Positions 1 to 9,282 of a DNA stretch of 64,000 bases are shown here, one piece after another. A program made the position numbers and the translations under genes. The stretch is from positions 62,001 to 126,000 of the forward strand of contig CACYHR010000004.1 of the NCBI GenBank assembly GCA_902774265.1, read 5' to 3'. The notes below the pieces were generated by a model. That model was not told the origin of the DNA. It saw only the letters and a program-made list of their open reading frames with translations, and searched no databases. Source of the DNA: an uncultured Eubacteriales bacterium. Lineage in GTDB: Bacteria; Bacillota; Clostridia; Peptostreptococcales; Anaerovoracaceae. How positions within the stretch are numbered: the first letter of the stretch is position 1; each line of letters begins with the position of its first letter.

Positions 1-412
1 CATCCTCGCTCAGAAATATCTCCTTGTCCTTACGGCTAAACTGATTGACAGTTATGATACCATGCGAAGGTTTCCTGCAGTTGGTCTTTCTTATATAAAG
101 TCCGGATTGCTGCAGTATCTCGGCAGTCAGCTCATCATCGGACATTTCAGATACATCCTCAGGTGTAAGCACCACATTGTGAGTGACGAAGAAACAGTAC
201 TTGGTATCGCCTACCTTCACCTGATGGACCTCACGAATCGGCTTATCGCCGTTTACATCCTTCTTCTCTTTTGCTTCTTTCGCTGCATAAACACTGCCTG
301 AACTCATCAGTATCATCAAAACGATAAGCAGTACCGGAATAACCATCGTCAGCACACCGCTTCCTGCATCCGGCCGCCTGAATATGAATTCTTTATCTGT
401 TTTTCTCATCAT
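1..412 (-). CDS. Exported or membrane-anchored protein of unknown function, C-terminus cut by the window edge
   Basis: The reading frame starts with two consecutive ATG codons (412 and 409) behind an AGGGGTGA ribosome binding site and stays open to base 1, so only about 137 N-terminal residues are visible. A short basic N-terminus is followed by a strong hydrophobic stretch ending in SGSVYAAKEAK, which looks like a signal peptide or membrane anchor. The remainder is hydrophilic (VGDTKYCFFVTHNVVLTPED, then an MSDDELTAEIL helix) and matches no family I recognise. It lies 16 bases downstream of the ABC transporter gene ending at 429 and is probably the last visible member of that operon. An accessory exported partner of the ABC complex is a guess from position only. 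Confidence 0.7.
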   Translation of the reverse strand, partial: MMRKTDKEFIFRRPDAGSGVLTMVIPVLLIVLMILMSSGSVYAAKEAKEKKDVNGDKPIREVHQVKVGDTKYCFFVTHNVVLTPEDVSEMSDDELTAEILQQSGLYIRKTNCRKPSHGIITVNQFSRKDKEIFLSED

Positions 413-428
413 GATCGTCACCCCTGTA

Positions 429-2930
429 TCAGTTTACATCTGTTCGGGCCAGTATCGCAGCAGGCCTCTTTATCAGAGTATGGAACAGCGGAAGCAGTCC
501 GAACAGCAGATTGAACGCCAGTATCAGTGCAAGTGAAGCCAGCACGGTCTGAGGTGTACATTTGAACATATTTGACAAATATGAGATACCGTGAAGCTTG
601 CTTACTATATAATTCATCAGAATCCATCCCGGCGCCGACGCCATAACGGTAATGGCGATTATCTCTCCGGTGAACATTCTGTAGATATCGCCCTTCCTGA
701 CTCCTATAGCGCGCAGTATACCTACCTCTTTTATTCGTGACAGGAATGACGCCCTCATCATCAGGAACACTTCGATAAGAGATATTATTATTATAATACT
801 TCCGACAAGCAGGAATGTGCGTGTCATAGCCAGCTGACTCTTTCTGTATTCAGATCTTTCATAGTTGTAAAGATCTCTTACCTTGATATCATAAGCCTTG
901 AGCGCTACGATCGCTTCAGCCTTGCTGCCTGCCGGTTTGACAGTCATGTTTTCCAGTTCACGGATGAGCCGGTATTTTATGGTATTTTTGCTGACAAAGA
1001 ATTTGCCGCTCACAGTATCACTGGTGTAATGACCCACCACCCGGAGCTTATGTCCGTTTACCTTAGTCTTTATCTCACTGCCGATCTTCATAGACTTGGC
1101 GTAATCATTGTCGACAAGCACATCATAATCATTGATCGGTGCGACACTTCCCTGAGTCAGCTTCAGCTCTTCCTTGTACAGATCGTAATCTATGAGCTTT
1201 GAAGCATCCGGCGCGGAAACGATAAGGCTTCCGTCCTCACTGTACTGTTCCTCTGCACCTTCATCCTCCATGTCGTATTCCTCAGCTCCGTATTCGTCTT
1301 CACTGCCGTTATTGGCAAGCATATTGATGAACATCGACGGCGATGCATATATACACGGGCTCTTCAGATCAGTGATACCGACTATGGTGAACTCATCAAG
1401 ATTCTTAAGTGTCAGATGCCTTCCCAGCAGTTCATCCGCCGTCTTATATCCGGCCTGTATTATATCGGGATTATCATCCTGCAGACGCTTCAGTATGAGA
1501 TTATCCAGGACCACCTCGTATTTGTTCTCAGGCATCCTGCCGAATATCAGATCGCTCTCACTTATATTATCCTTTGAGCTTAGCGATCCGCTGAATACAC
1601 AGCCTCCCCACGAGGTCTGCCAGTATTCATCAAATTTCATGCTCATATTGATATGACCATCTCCCGGCAGAGCATATCCGACCGCCGGATCCGCCTCGTA
1701 TTTGAGATAATCCTTTACAGCTATCTTCTGCTGTACAATGCTTATGTAGGATTTGTCATCCTTTACGAATTTTTCATCCGGCATATCCATTATACCAGCG
1801 ATATTTGAGACCGCATATGTAATGAACATCGCAGAGATAAAAAATCCTATCAGAAGGACTTTTTTAAGTATATGATAATTACTGACAGTCCTGAACCCCG
1901 AGCCGAGCATCGTGAATATATTAAGTATCGATGAATGACGCAGAGGGCGCGACGCCTCAAAGCGTTCCGAATGGAATTTCCGCGCTTCGGCTTCCTCCGC
2001 GGTCAGTGCTCTGTAATGGTCATCGACGAGCTCAATACTGGAGTTTTCGTCGACGATCTCCATCCTGTTGTCCCTGTCTCTTGACTGTATGAAAATATTG
2101 CCGCGGCTTATCACGATGTCTATATCCATGTTTTCTCCGCTCTCGTTAAAAACACGTATCTTATGATCATCATCGCCGAATTCACGCCTGTCATTTATAT
2201 CCTGCAGATATATCCGGTTCTCTATCCTGTAGTCGAGCCCTTCGGCATTCTCATTTATCTCATCGGAAACCACGCTGCCGTCTTTAAGACGTATGATCCT
2301 GTCAGCATAAAACTTAGCCAGACTTTCCTCATGGGTGACAAGGATGACCAGCTTTTCGCGTGAGATCGCCTTTATTATATTCATGACCTCGAGGGTATTG
2401 GCACTGTCGAGATTGCCTGTCGGCTCGTCCGCTATGATTATGGAAGGGTTCTTTACAATGGCACGAGCTATGCCGACACGCTGGCGCTCTCCTCCCGAAA
2501 GCATGTCTGCGTAGCGCTTTCTGTATCTGTACATCCCGACAAGATCGAGAGCGTACTCAACCTTTTCACGTATCTCTTCCTTATCTTTGATACCGACCAT
2601 CTTCAGCACCATAGCCACGTTGTCAAAGACAGTCATGCTGTTTATCAGGTTGTAATTCTGGAAAATATAACCGATATTGAGATTTCGTATCTTATCTACC
2701 TTAGCTGCTGTTCTGCCTGTTATTCTCTGGCCGTTTACAAAAATGCTGCCTTTGTCGGGCTTATCGAGCCCGCCTATAACATTCAGCAGTGTGGTCTTGC
2801 CGCAGCCCGAAGGTCCGAGCAGCGCTGTCAGGCCTGTTTCACCGAATTCAAGAGAGGTGTTGTTTATAACATGCACCTGGTTGGATTTGCGGCGGTAGAA
2901 ATATTTATCAACATTTCTGAGTGTCAGCAT
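429..2930 (-). CDS. MacB-like ABC transporter, ATP-binding domain fused to FtsX-type permease (protein 2 of the pair)
   Basis: This 833-residue protein begins with a complete ABC ATPase: Walker A GPSGCGKTT near residue 40, Q-loop FQNYN, signature LSGGERQRVGIARA, Walker B IIIADEPTGNLD and the switch His in LVTHEE. About 110 linker residues follow, then one transmembrane helix near residue 360, a long extracytoplasmic domain and three C-terminal helices. This is the MacB/FtsX layout. The extracytoplasmic part holds a very acidic insert (GSEDEYGAEEYDMEDEGAEE). MacB-type systems couple ATP hydrolysis to periplasmic or surface mechanics, exporting peptides, antibiotics or lipoproteins rather than acting as channels. 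It is 6 bases from the upstream paralogue (2937-5279), so the two are almost surely co-translated and may form a heterodimer. The substrate cannot be told. Confidence 0.9.
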   Translation of the reverse strand: MLTLRNVDKYFYRRKSNQVHVINNTSLEFGETGLTALLGPSGCGKTTLLNVIGGLDKPDKGSIFVNGQRITGRTAAKVDKIRNLNIGYIFQNYNLINSMTVFDNVAMVLKMVGIKDKEEIREKVEYALDLVGMYRYRKRYADMLSGGERQRVGIARAIVKNPSIIIADEPTGNLDSANTLEVMNIIKAISREKLVILVTHEESLAKFYADRIIRLKDGSVVSDEINENAEGLDYRIENRIYLQDINDRREFGDDDHKIRVFNESGENMDIDIVISRGNIFIQSRDRDNRMEIVDENSSIELVDDHYRALTAEEAEARKFHSERFEASRPLRHSSILNIFTMLGSGFRTVSNYHILKKVLLIGFFISAMFITYAVSNIAGIMDMPDEKFVKDDKSYISIVQQKIAVKDYLKYEADPAVGYALPGDGHINMSMKFDEYWQTSWGGCVFSGSLSSKDNISESDLIFGRMPENKYEVVLDNLILKRLQDDNPDIIQAGYKTADELLGRHLTLKNLDEFTIVGITDLKSPCIYASPSMFINMLANNGSEDEYGAEEYDMEDEGAEEQYSEDGSLIVSAPDASKLIDYDLYKEELKLTQGSVAPINDYDVLVDNDYAKSMKIGSEIKTKVNGHKLRVVGHYTSDTVSGKFFVSKNTIKYRLIRELENMTVKPAGSKAEAIVALKAYDIKVRDLYNYERSEYRKSQLAMTRTFLLVGSIIIIISLIEVFLMMRASFLSRIKEVGILRAIGVRKGDIYRMFTGEIIAITVMASAPGWILMNYIVSKLHGISYLSNMFKCTPQTVLASLALILAFNLLFGLLPLFHTLIKRPAAILARTDVN

Positions 2931-2936
2931 GATCCG

Positions 2937-5279
2937 CTATGCCTCCTCTCTGTACGCGCCCATAGCAGAGCTTCTGAACAGCGTTCTCATAAATCTTCCC
3001 GAAATAAGCACTGCCATTACGAGCAGAATAACAGCGAGCACGGTAAAGTCGCGCGGAGTCAGATAATTCAGATAGTCTTCAAGCTTTTCCGAATTGATTA
3101 TTCCCTCGCGGTTCAGCCTTATCAGAAGCAGAAATATCGCATATGCGATGGCGCATACCAGCATCAGTTCGACGCGCATTATGCGTTTGGACGGGCTTTT
3201 GCCCATGCCCAGCATCCTTACAGTCGCAAAATACACACCCTGTGATTTCAGTATCAGCCGAACCACAAAATATGCGATAAAGAAGACTGCAAAGCAGATT
3301 ATCACAGCCATAGGGAGCTGTATTATCCTGACAATATCTCCGTCCATATAATTATATATGTGATCTCTGAGGACCAGAACATGATATCCGCCTCTTTCGA
3401 GCATGTCCTTCATGCCTTCCATGTTGCGTGTATCATCAACGAAAACAGACGCCTGAAAACTGCCTTTTTCATACATTCTGCGGTAATCCGTTTCATTGAT
3501 ATATATCTCTCCGTCATGTTCAGCCAGATCCTTGAGACCGGTTTTTCTTTCGAATGTCTTTTCTCCGTATGTTCCCATTATAACGAGCTTAAGAGTCTGT
3601 TTATAGTAAAGGCCCTTTACCTTTATCACGACTTCCTTCCCTGCTGCATAGCCGTCCTTGAAAAGCGGATCATAAGTAGTAGGCAGCAGTATATATCCTT
3701 CCGGAACATTGTCATTTACCACAAGGCCCCCAACGCCCGGTGTCAGAGGTTCTTCAGATCCGTTTATCAGCATAGTAGTGGTGCTGTTTGATGCATACAT
3801 CCCTTTTCTTATCTCTTTGATCATGGCATCCGAAAAATAGACAGCGCTGCTTTCACCCATGTCTGAGAACCCGTCATCACTTTCTTCCTGCTGTACTATT
3901 CCCACTACTTTTATTCTGTGTTCTGCACCGTCATCAGTTATCACGGTATATTTCTTATCTACCAGATCCTCCGGCGATTCTCCGAATGTCCATCCGTCAT
4001 CGACTCCGGACAGAACTACCTCATTATCAGCATCAGGCATGCTGCCCAGAGTCAGTTCATCTTCAAGATCTCTGATATTCATCATATAGCCGGAGAATGA
4101 AAAATCGTCGTTCTCAATATAAATCGAAGTATCATAGACCATATCCTCACGTATCAGCTTTGAAACATGAGGGGCATTTTCTATCGCTTCATAATCCGCC
4201 CGTGTAAAAGCTTTGCGGTCTTTTCGCTCGATCACTATACGATTAGGATCATAATTTGAAAAATAGCTGTTCCAGCCTTCCTCAGTGATAGTATCATCCT
4301 GTTTTTTGACCGTAACATACTGTGCGCTGACAGAACTGACGATAAAGAGAAATACCAGCAGCAGCAATATGAACTTCGCAGGCAGATTAAATGTGTTTCT
4401 CACTCCGAGCCTCAGCTGAGTACTGTATGGAATGTTCCTTCTCTCAGCTTGTCTCTTAGCGGCGATTTTTCCCGCAGGCGGGTACGCCGCTTTGCCCGGG
4501 TCCGCCATTACCTTTTCACCCGGCTCATCCGTTACCCGATCCTCAGAAGATGAATCAGTTTCAGCAGCAGCATGTTCATTCTTTTTGCTGTCTGATGCTC
4601 CGATACCGGTATCTTCCACGATCTTGCCGTCGTGCATCTTGATGACTCGTGTTGCATGCTCGCTGAACTGATCGAAATTATGAGTGACTACTATAACGAG
4701 TTTGTCAGAAGCTATCTCCGTAAGCAGCTCAACTATCCCTTCTGCTGATTCACTGTCAAGATTTCCCGTAGGTTCATCTGCCACAAGTATCTGAGTATCT
4801 TTCGCCAGCGCGCGGGCTATGGCCACACGCTGTTTCTGTCCGCCTGAGAGTCTGGATACCTTGCGGTTCCTCAGATCATAAAGGCCGACCTTTCTGATGA
4901 TATCAGGCACTCTTTTCCTGATCTCAGCAGCTTTATATCCGTCGATCTGCATCGCAAGAGCAACATTCTGATATACAGTATAGCTGGAAATAAGATTAAA
5001 GCTCTGGAAAATACATGAGATGTATTTTTGTCTGTATCTCTCAAAATCCGATGCTGTGTAATGGCTCGTCTCCTTACCGCCTATATACATCTCGCCGTCT
5101 TCATATGTATCCAGACCGGATATGACATTGAGAAGTGTGGATTTTCCGCTTCCGGATTCTCCCGTAATAACAACAAATTCTCCGACATCCAGGTCAAGAT
5201 TGACCCTGGATATGCCGCTCGCGATCATTCCCTTGCTGTAATAATATTTCGAGACATTTTTCAGTCTGATCAAACTCAT
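2937..5279 (-). CDS. MacB-like ABC transporter, ATP-binding domain fused to FtsX-type permease (protein 1 of the pair)
   Basis: This 780-residue paralogue of the next gene has an N-terminal ABC ATPase with Walker A GESGSGKST, Q-loop FQSFN, signature LSGGQKQRVAIARA, Walker B ILVADEPTGNLD and VVTHNF. A charged linker covers about residues 225-285 and is rich in Glu, Asp and Ala. One transmembrane helix (FILLLLVFLFIVSSVSA) follows, then a large extracytoplasmic domain and three C-terminal helices ending in AMGAYREEA. All ATPase motifs are intact. Two half-transporters of the same fused design in tandem suggest a heterodimer. A hairpin lies just upstream at 5310-5341. Confidence 0.9.
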   Translation of the reverse strand: MSLIRLKNVSKYYYSKGMIASGISRVNLDLDVGEFVVITGESGSGKSTLLNVISGLDTYEDGEMYIGGKETSHYTASDFERYRQKYISCIFQSFNLISSYTVYQNVALAMQIDGYKAAEIRKRVPDIIRKVGLYDLRNRKVSRLSGGQKQRVAIARALAKDTQILVADEPTGNLDSESAEGIVELLTEIASDKLVIVVTHNFDQFSEHATRVIKMHDGKIVEDTGIGASDSKKNEHAAAETDSSSEDRVTDEPGEKVMADPGKAAYPPAGKIAAKRQAERRNIPYSTQLRLGVRNTFNLPAKFILLLLVFLFIVSSVSAQYVTVKKQDDTITEEGWNSYFSNYDPNRIVIERKDRKAFTRADYEAIENAPHVSKLIREDMVYDTSIYIENDDFSFSGYMMNIRDLEDELTLGSMPDADNEVVLSGVDDGWTFGESPEDLVDKKYTVITDDGAEHRIKVVGIVQQEESDDGFSDMGESSAVYFSDAMIKEIRKGMYASNSTTTMLINGSEEPLTPGVGGLVVNDNVPEGYILLPTTYDPLFKDGYAAGKEVVIKVKGLYYKQTLKLVIMGTYGEKTFERKTGLKDLAEHDGEIYINETDYRRMYEKGSFQASVFVDDTRNMEGMKDMLERGGYHVLVLRDHIYNYMDGDIVRIIQLPMAVIICFAVFFIAYFVVRLILKSQGVYFATVRMLGMGKSPSKRIMRVELMLVCAIAYAIFLLLIRLNREGIINSEKLEDYLNYLTPRDFTVLAVILLVMAVLISGRFMRTLFRSSAMGAYREEA

Positions 5280-5309
5280 TCCTGATTCCTCTTAAATATA
5301 TACCAATAA

Positions 5310-5341
5310 GGGGATAGCAGGTTCATTTTGCTGCTATCCCC
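5310..5341 (-). terminator. Hairpin between the HAD gene and the ABC operon, probable terminator
   Basis: Perfect 11-bp inverted repeat (GGGGATAGCAG / CTGCTATCCCC) with a 10-base loop. On the minus strand it is followed by TTATTGG, a poor U-tract, so termination may be partial. It lies downstream of the gene ending at 5425 and about 30 bases before the ABC gene start, and could equally be a leader hairpin of the ABC transcript. Confidence 0.45.
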
Positions 5342-5424
5342 CTTTTCCGCATAAGTATATCACTTATCGGATATTTAATCTCTTTTGTTCTGATTTTTGT
5401 TATAAATAAGTTCAGCACAAAGTA

Positions 5425-6765
5425 TTATGCGGCATTTCTCAGCTTTGCAAAAAGATCGCCGCTGTCTTCATCCGTCCTCTTCCATTCATCAGGGTCATAC
5501 TGCTTCTCACCCTTTTCTACGCCTTTCTCATAGATCTGCGCAAAATCGTTTTTCATAGAGACCGGAATATAGTTTTTCTCAATACACTGCGCCGACTTTT
5601 TATCCCAGTCGTCAGGACCCCATTCTCTCTCCGTATCGTCTGCAATTATCACATATGCAGCAGTCGGATATTTATTTCTGCTGTCAAGAGTGTAATCGAG
5701 CATGCTGTAGTCACTCGAACTGTTGCCGAAGGCCAGGACAGGGCGGCGTCCTATTTCTTTCTCAATGAATATAGGCTTATTTGCATTAAGGTTCTTCTGT
5801 ACGAATCCTCCGTTGAATACCAGTTCATCTCCCTCGGCATAATTGTAATTCATATTTGAAGGCTCATCCTCATGCCCTTTTACCTTGACATCAAATTCCG
5901 TGCCTATGATATGGTTATGCGTGATATATTCCGCATATGGTGAATTATCAATGATAGCGCGTGAAGTGGTTCGTTCAGTACCGCTGACAATGTAGATGGT
6001 AAAATCGTTGTCATAGAGATATTTCACCACTTCTACCATTGGCAGATATGCCCCCTGATTATATCTCATATTGGTAAAGCTCGATGTTTTCTTCTGTCCG
6101 AATTCAACAGCATATTCATACAGTTCCTCTATAGTCATGTCTTTATATGCTTTTGCGAAATTTCTGGCAAGTTCTTCTCCTGCCTTATATCCCGGTTTGA
6201 GTTCTTCTGCTGCCTGCTTGAGTTCCTCCGATACTCTTTCCGGATGATCCTTGAGGCAGTACTGCTTGAACATCACTGTATCATAGTATGAAAAGTACTG
6301 CTCACAGACAAGCGTGCCGTCCATATCGAATACTGCGATACGATCCTTCACAGGTATATAATCCTTTTTGTTAGAAGGGTCCGTAACTCTGGAAATATAA
6401 TTCTTCAGATGTTCTGCAGGCTGCGAACCTTCGGTCCAGTAAGTGCTGAGCGGCGCCTTTTTTACTGTGACTTTGCATTTGAGCTTTTTGCCGGAGACCT
6501 TTGCAGTGACCACAGCTGAGCCTTTTTTAAGAGCTTTGATCTTACCCTTGCTGCTTACACTTACTATTTTTTTGTTTGAACTGTTCCATTTGACTTTCTG
6601 ATTTGTTCCTTTGACTTTCAAAGCATCTGACTGACCTTCTTCAAGAGTGACAGATGTTTTGTTAAGTCTGACGGATGCCGCATCGACATTCACAACTGCT
6701 GCAACGCTGACAATCATCACCATCAGAGCAATTATGACCGCATTTGTCTTTCTGAGATAAACCAT
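5425..6765 (-). CDS. Exported HAD-superfamily phosphatase with N-terminal bacterial Ig-like (Big_2) domain
   Basis: The start is set at the ATG at 6765 because AGGAGG lies 7 bases upstream; an ATG 24 bases further up overlaps that site and is unlikely. The 446-residue product has a signal peptide ending near VNVDAAS. An Ig-like fold of the Big_2 type follows (VTLEEGQSDALKVKG, then VSSKGKIKALKKGSAVVTAK). The second half is a HAD phosphatase: motif I VFDMDGTL, motif II in YIVSGTERTT, and a late FGNSSSDYSML motif for the Mg-binding acid. The layout resembles secreted haloacid-dehalogenase-like phosphatases of the phosphoserine phosphatase type. The product probably acts outside the membrane on a phosphorylated small molecule, but the substrate is unknown. 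It is a single-gene unit with its own promoter. Confidence 0.85.
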   Translation of the reverse strand: MVYLRKTNAVIIALMVMIVSVAAVVNVDAASVRLNKTSVTLEEGQSDALKVKGTNQKVKWNSSNKKIVSVSSKGKIKALKKGSAVVTAKVSGKKLKCKVTVKKAPLSTYWTEGSQPAEHLKNYISRVTDPSNKKDYIPVKDRIAVFDMDGTLVCEQYFSYYDTVMFKQYCLKDHPERVSEELKQAAEELKPGYKAGEELARNFAKAYKDMTIEELYEYAVEFGQKKTSSFTNMRYNQGAYLPMVEVVKYLYDNDFTIYIVSGTERTTSRAIIDNSPYAEYITHNHIIGTEFDVKVKGHEDEPSNMNYNYAEGDELVFNGGFVQKNLNANKPIFIEKEIGRRPVLAFGNSSSDYSMLDYTLDSRNKYPTAAYVIIADDTEREWGPDDWDKKSAQCIEKNYIPVSMKNDFAQIYEKGVEKGEKQYDPDEWKRTDEDSGDLFAKLRNAA

Positions 6766-6808
6766 TAAAACAACCTCCTGTTTCCGCATTATAAAACTTA
6801 ATGGTATT

Positions 6809-6838
6809 ATGATATCATGTTTTGAAGCTTTACATCAA
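6809..6838 (-). promoter_or_regulatory. Predicted sigma-A promoter of the HAD phosphatase gene
   Basis: On the minus strand TTGATG (6833-6838) is separated by 18 bases from an extended -10 box, TGA-TATCAT (6809-6814). The implied transcript start lies about 35 bases before the ATG at 6765. Matched by eye only. Confidence 0.5.
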
Positions 6839-6890
6839 TTAATGATCTTAAATTAATCTCAGAGCATCTGTATGTTGGTTGCAATTCCAT

Positions 6891-6929
6891 AAAAAAACCG
6901 GAGGGCTTGAAAACACAGGTTCTCCGGTT
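6891..6929 (-). terminator. Rho-independent terminator of the glycerate gene cluster
   Basis: Minus-strand hairpin AACCGGAG ... CTCCGGTT (arms 6922-6929 and 6896-6903) followed by a run of seven T residues. It lies 30 bases after the stop of the dehydrogenase gene, ending the operon that starts near 12.7 kb or within it. Confidence 0.8.
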
Positions 6930-6960
6930 CGTTATTACTTTACAGCTGTCAAAGACGGGA

Positions 6961-7920
6961 TCATACCACATTGACCGGACTTCCGGCAATGAATGATCTG
7001 ATGTTATCCGCAGTCGTCTGCATGATGCGTATCCTCGCCTCTTTGGTTGCCCATGAAATATGAGGCGTTATGATGCAGTTCTTCGCCTTCAGAAGCACAT
7101 TGTCCTCTCTTATCGGTTCCGTCGATACTACATCCACAGCTGCAGCCGCGACCTTGCCGCTCTCAAGAGCGTCATACAGATCCTGCTCATTCACAAGAGG
7201 CCCGCGGCTGTTATTGATAAGAATAACTCCGTCCTTCATTTTTGCGATATTGTCCTTATTGATTATCCCCTGTGTTGACGGGAAGAGCGGACAGTGCAGG
7301 AAGATAAAATCAGATTCTGCAAACAGCTCGTCAAGCCCGACATACTCAGCTACGGCTCTGCCTGCGTCATGCTGATTCTGATCATATGCCAGGACCCTAA
7401 CATTCATTGCCTTAAGAATCTTTGCAGTATTGGTCCCTATCCTGCCGAGACCGATTATGCCGGCGGTTTTGCCGGAAACCTCGATCATAGGATAATGCCA
7501 GTAGCACCAGTCCTGACAGGATGCCCATTCACCGGCATGTACCGATTCGCTGTGATGCCCTATGTGCGAACAGACCTCCATCAGCAGGCTTACAGCAAAC
7601 TGGCTGACATTGTCAGTTCCGTACACAGGCACATTCATAACCGTGATCCCCTTCTCAGCGGCATATTCATAATCAACTACATTATAGCCGGTAGCCAGTA
7701 TCGAGATAGCTTTAAGATTCGGACATTTATCGATCGTTTCCCTGCTCACAGGCGTCTTATTGATAACAATGATCTCTGCATCAGCTATCCTCTCAGCGAT
7801 AAGAGGAGATTCAGTGTATGAAGTCCTGTCATATACAGTGACTTCCCCGAATTCCCCGAGAACATCCCAGCTCAGGTCACCCGGGTTTTCGGTATATCCG
7901 TCCAGAACTACTATTTTCAT
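6961..7920 (-). CDS. D-isomer-specific 2-hydroxyacid dehydrogenase, probably glycerate dehydrogenase / hydroxypyruvate reductase
   Basis: The 319-residue protein is of normal length for the family. It has the NAD-binding Rossmann motif AGIIGLGRIGTNTA in the middle, followed by a likely NAD-selecting acidic residue (VLAYDQN). The catalytic Arg sits in NNSRGPLVNE, the Glu in DVVSTEP and the His in ITPHISWAT. The family reduces 2-oxoacids to D-2-hydroxyacids. The ATG at 7920 is chosen because AGGAG lies 10 bases upstream; a GTG three codons earlier would sit on that site. It ends an operon with glycerate 2-kinase 39 bases upstream, which makes hydroxypyruvate/D-glycerate interconversion the likely reaction. 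Lactate or phosphoglycerate specificity is less likely. Confidence 0.88.
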   Translation of the reverse strand: MKIVVLDGYTENPGDLSWDVLGEFGEVTVYDRTSYTESPLIAERIADAEIIVINKTPVSRETIDKCPNLKAISILATGYNVVDYEYAAEKGITVMNVPVYGTDNVSQFAVSLLMEVCSHIGHHSESVHAGEWASCQDWCYWHYPMIEVSGKTAGIIGLGRIGTNTAKILKAMNVRVLAYDQNQHDAGRAVAEYVGLDELFAESDFIFLHCPLFPSTQGIINKDNIAKMKDGVILINNSRGPLVNEQDLYDALESGKVAAAAVDVVSTEPIREDNVLLKAKNCIITPHISWATKEARIRIMQTTADNIRSFIAGSPVNVV

Positions 7921-7959
7921 GATGATCACACTCCTGTATTATTTATGTTTCTGCAGTTT

Positions 7960-9198
7960 TCAATATTTTACAAGCACGATATACGCGTCATTAACATTTG
8001 TTCCGGTCGGTCCGGTGATGATCAGGCCGCCGGAGTTTTTGAGCGCATGATATGCATCATTGTCAGACAGAGCTTCATTAATATCCACGCCCGCCTCTCT
8101 CAGCAGTCTCATAGTGTCTCCATCGACGTATCCTCCTGCTGCATCCGTCGGCCCGTCCGTTCCGTCGCTTCCGAAGGCGAATACAGCGGCTTCCAGGCCT
8201 TCGATCAGGGGAGCTGCTGCAAGTGCAAGCTCCTGATTGCGTCCTCCGAGTCCTTTCCCCTTCAGATGAACCACCGTCTCTCCGCCGGCAATAAATGCGA
8301 CGGCTTCACTGCGGCCGGTTCCGGGCTCCGCGTGGCTTCTCGCAACGGCACCGAGGAAGCGTCCGGCTTCCGATGCCTCACAGTCAAGCCTGTCGGTAAG
8401 AAATACAGTCTTATATCCAAGCGCTCTGCATTCCCCTTCGGCAGCCCTGCACAGTTCTCTGACGCTGCCTGTAACTACAGTTGTGACATTATCGAGCTCT
8501 TTAGGCGTTTCCGTCTCCAGGAGCCCGAGCGCATCCTCCAAAAGCTTAAGGTCATACCGTTTCACCACTTCCAGCGCCTGTTCGCAGGTGGATGAATCCG
8601 GATATGCGGGTCCGCTGGCTATCATATCAAGCGGGTCGCCGATAATATCGCTGAGGACTATACTAAATACCTTAGCCGGACTGCAGCGCAGGGCAAATCT
8701 GCCACCCTTGACTGCGCTCAGCCGTTTTCGTACCGTGTTCATCTCCACGATATCGGCTCCGCACGCCAGCATCTGAGCTGTTATATCTTTAAGCTCATCT
8801 CCCGATATAAGAGGCAGTTCAAACAATGCGCTGCCTCCTCCGGACAGCAGAAAAATGACAAGATCATCCTTCGTCAGGCCGGATACCAGCTTAAGCGCTG
8901 TCTCCGTTGCCCTGAAACCGTTATCGTCCGGAACAGGATGGCCGGCTTCAAAACACTTTATGCCCGGGATATCTCCCATCACATGATCATATTTTGTTAT
9001 TACTATGCCTGCATCGCATTCCAGAACTTCAGACGCTGCCTTCGCCATCTGCCATGCCGCTTTGCCTGCAGCTACGATCACGACCCTTCCTGCCGGCCGC
9101 TCCATGCTTTTCAACGCGCGCTTTACGGCTTCATCGGGACGCACTGCGCGTATGCATGCAGCAACTATCTTTTCTGCATCCTTTCTGAGTTCAGTCAA
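7960..9198 (-). CDS. Glycerate 2-kinase (MOFRL / DUF4147 family)
   Basis: The 412-residue length matches type II glycerate kinases. The N-terminal DUF4147 half carries VVIVAAGKAAWQMAKAA and FLLSGGGSALFELP, the Gly-Ser-rich nucleotide loop of this family. The C-terminal MOFRL half carries FIAGGETVVHLKGKGLGGRN and FGSDGTDGPTDAAGG. The enzyme phosphorylates D-glycerate to 2-phosphoglycerate and so feeds glycolysis. The start appears to be TTG at 9198, 10 bases after a strong GAGGAGG. An in-between ATG opens only a three-codon frame (ATGAAGCATTGA). Pairing with the dehydrogenase gives a serine/hydroxypyruvate or glycerate utilisation module. Confidence 0.92.
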   Translation of the reverse strand: MTELRKDAEKIVAACIRAVRPDEAVKRALKSMERPAGRVVIVAAGKAAWQMAKAASEVLECDAGIVITKYDHVMGDIPGIKCFEAGHPVPDDNGFRATETALKLVSGLTKDDLVIFLLSGGGSALFELPLISGDELKDITAQMLACGADIVEMNTVRKRLSAVKGGRFALRCSPAKVFSIVLSDIIGDPLDMIASGPAYPDSSTCEQALEVVKRYDLKLLEDALGLLETETPKELDNVTTVVTGSVRELCRAAEGECRALGYKTVFLTDRLDCEASEAGRFLGAVARSHAEPGTGRSEAVAFIAGGETVVHLKGKGLGGRNQELALAAAPLIEGLEAAVFAFGSDGTDGPTDAAGGYVDGDTMRLLREAGVDINEALSDNDAYHALKNSGGLIITGPTGTNVNDAYIVLVKY

Positions 9199-9282
9199 TG
9201 CTTCATGTCCTCCTCTGTTACAGCCCTGCAGTCTGACGGATCTCTGTTCCGTTCGCCATGCCGATCATATACCAGTCTTTTA

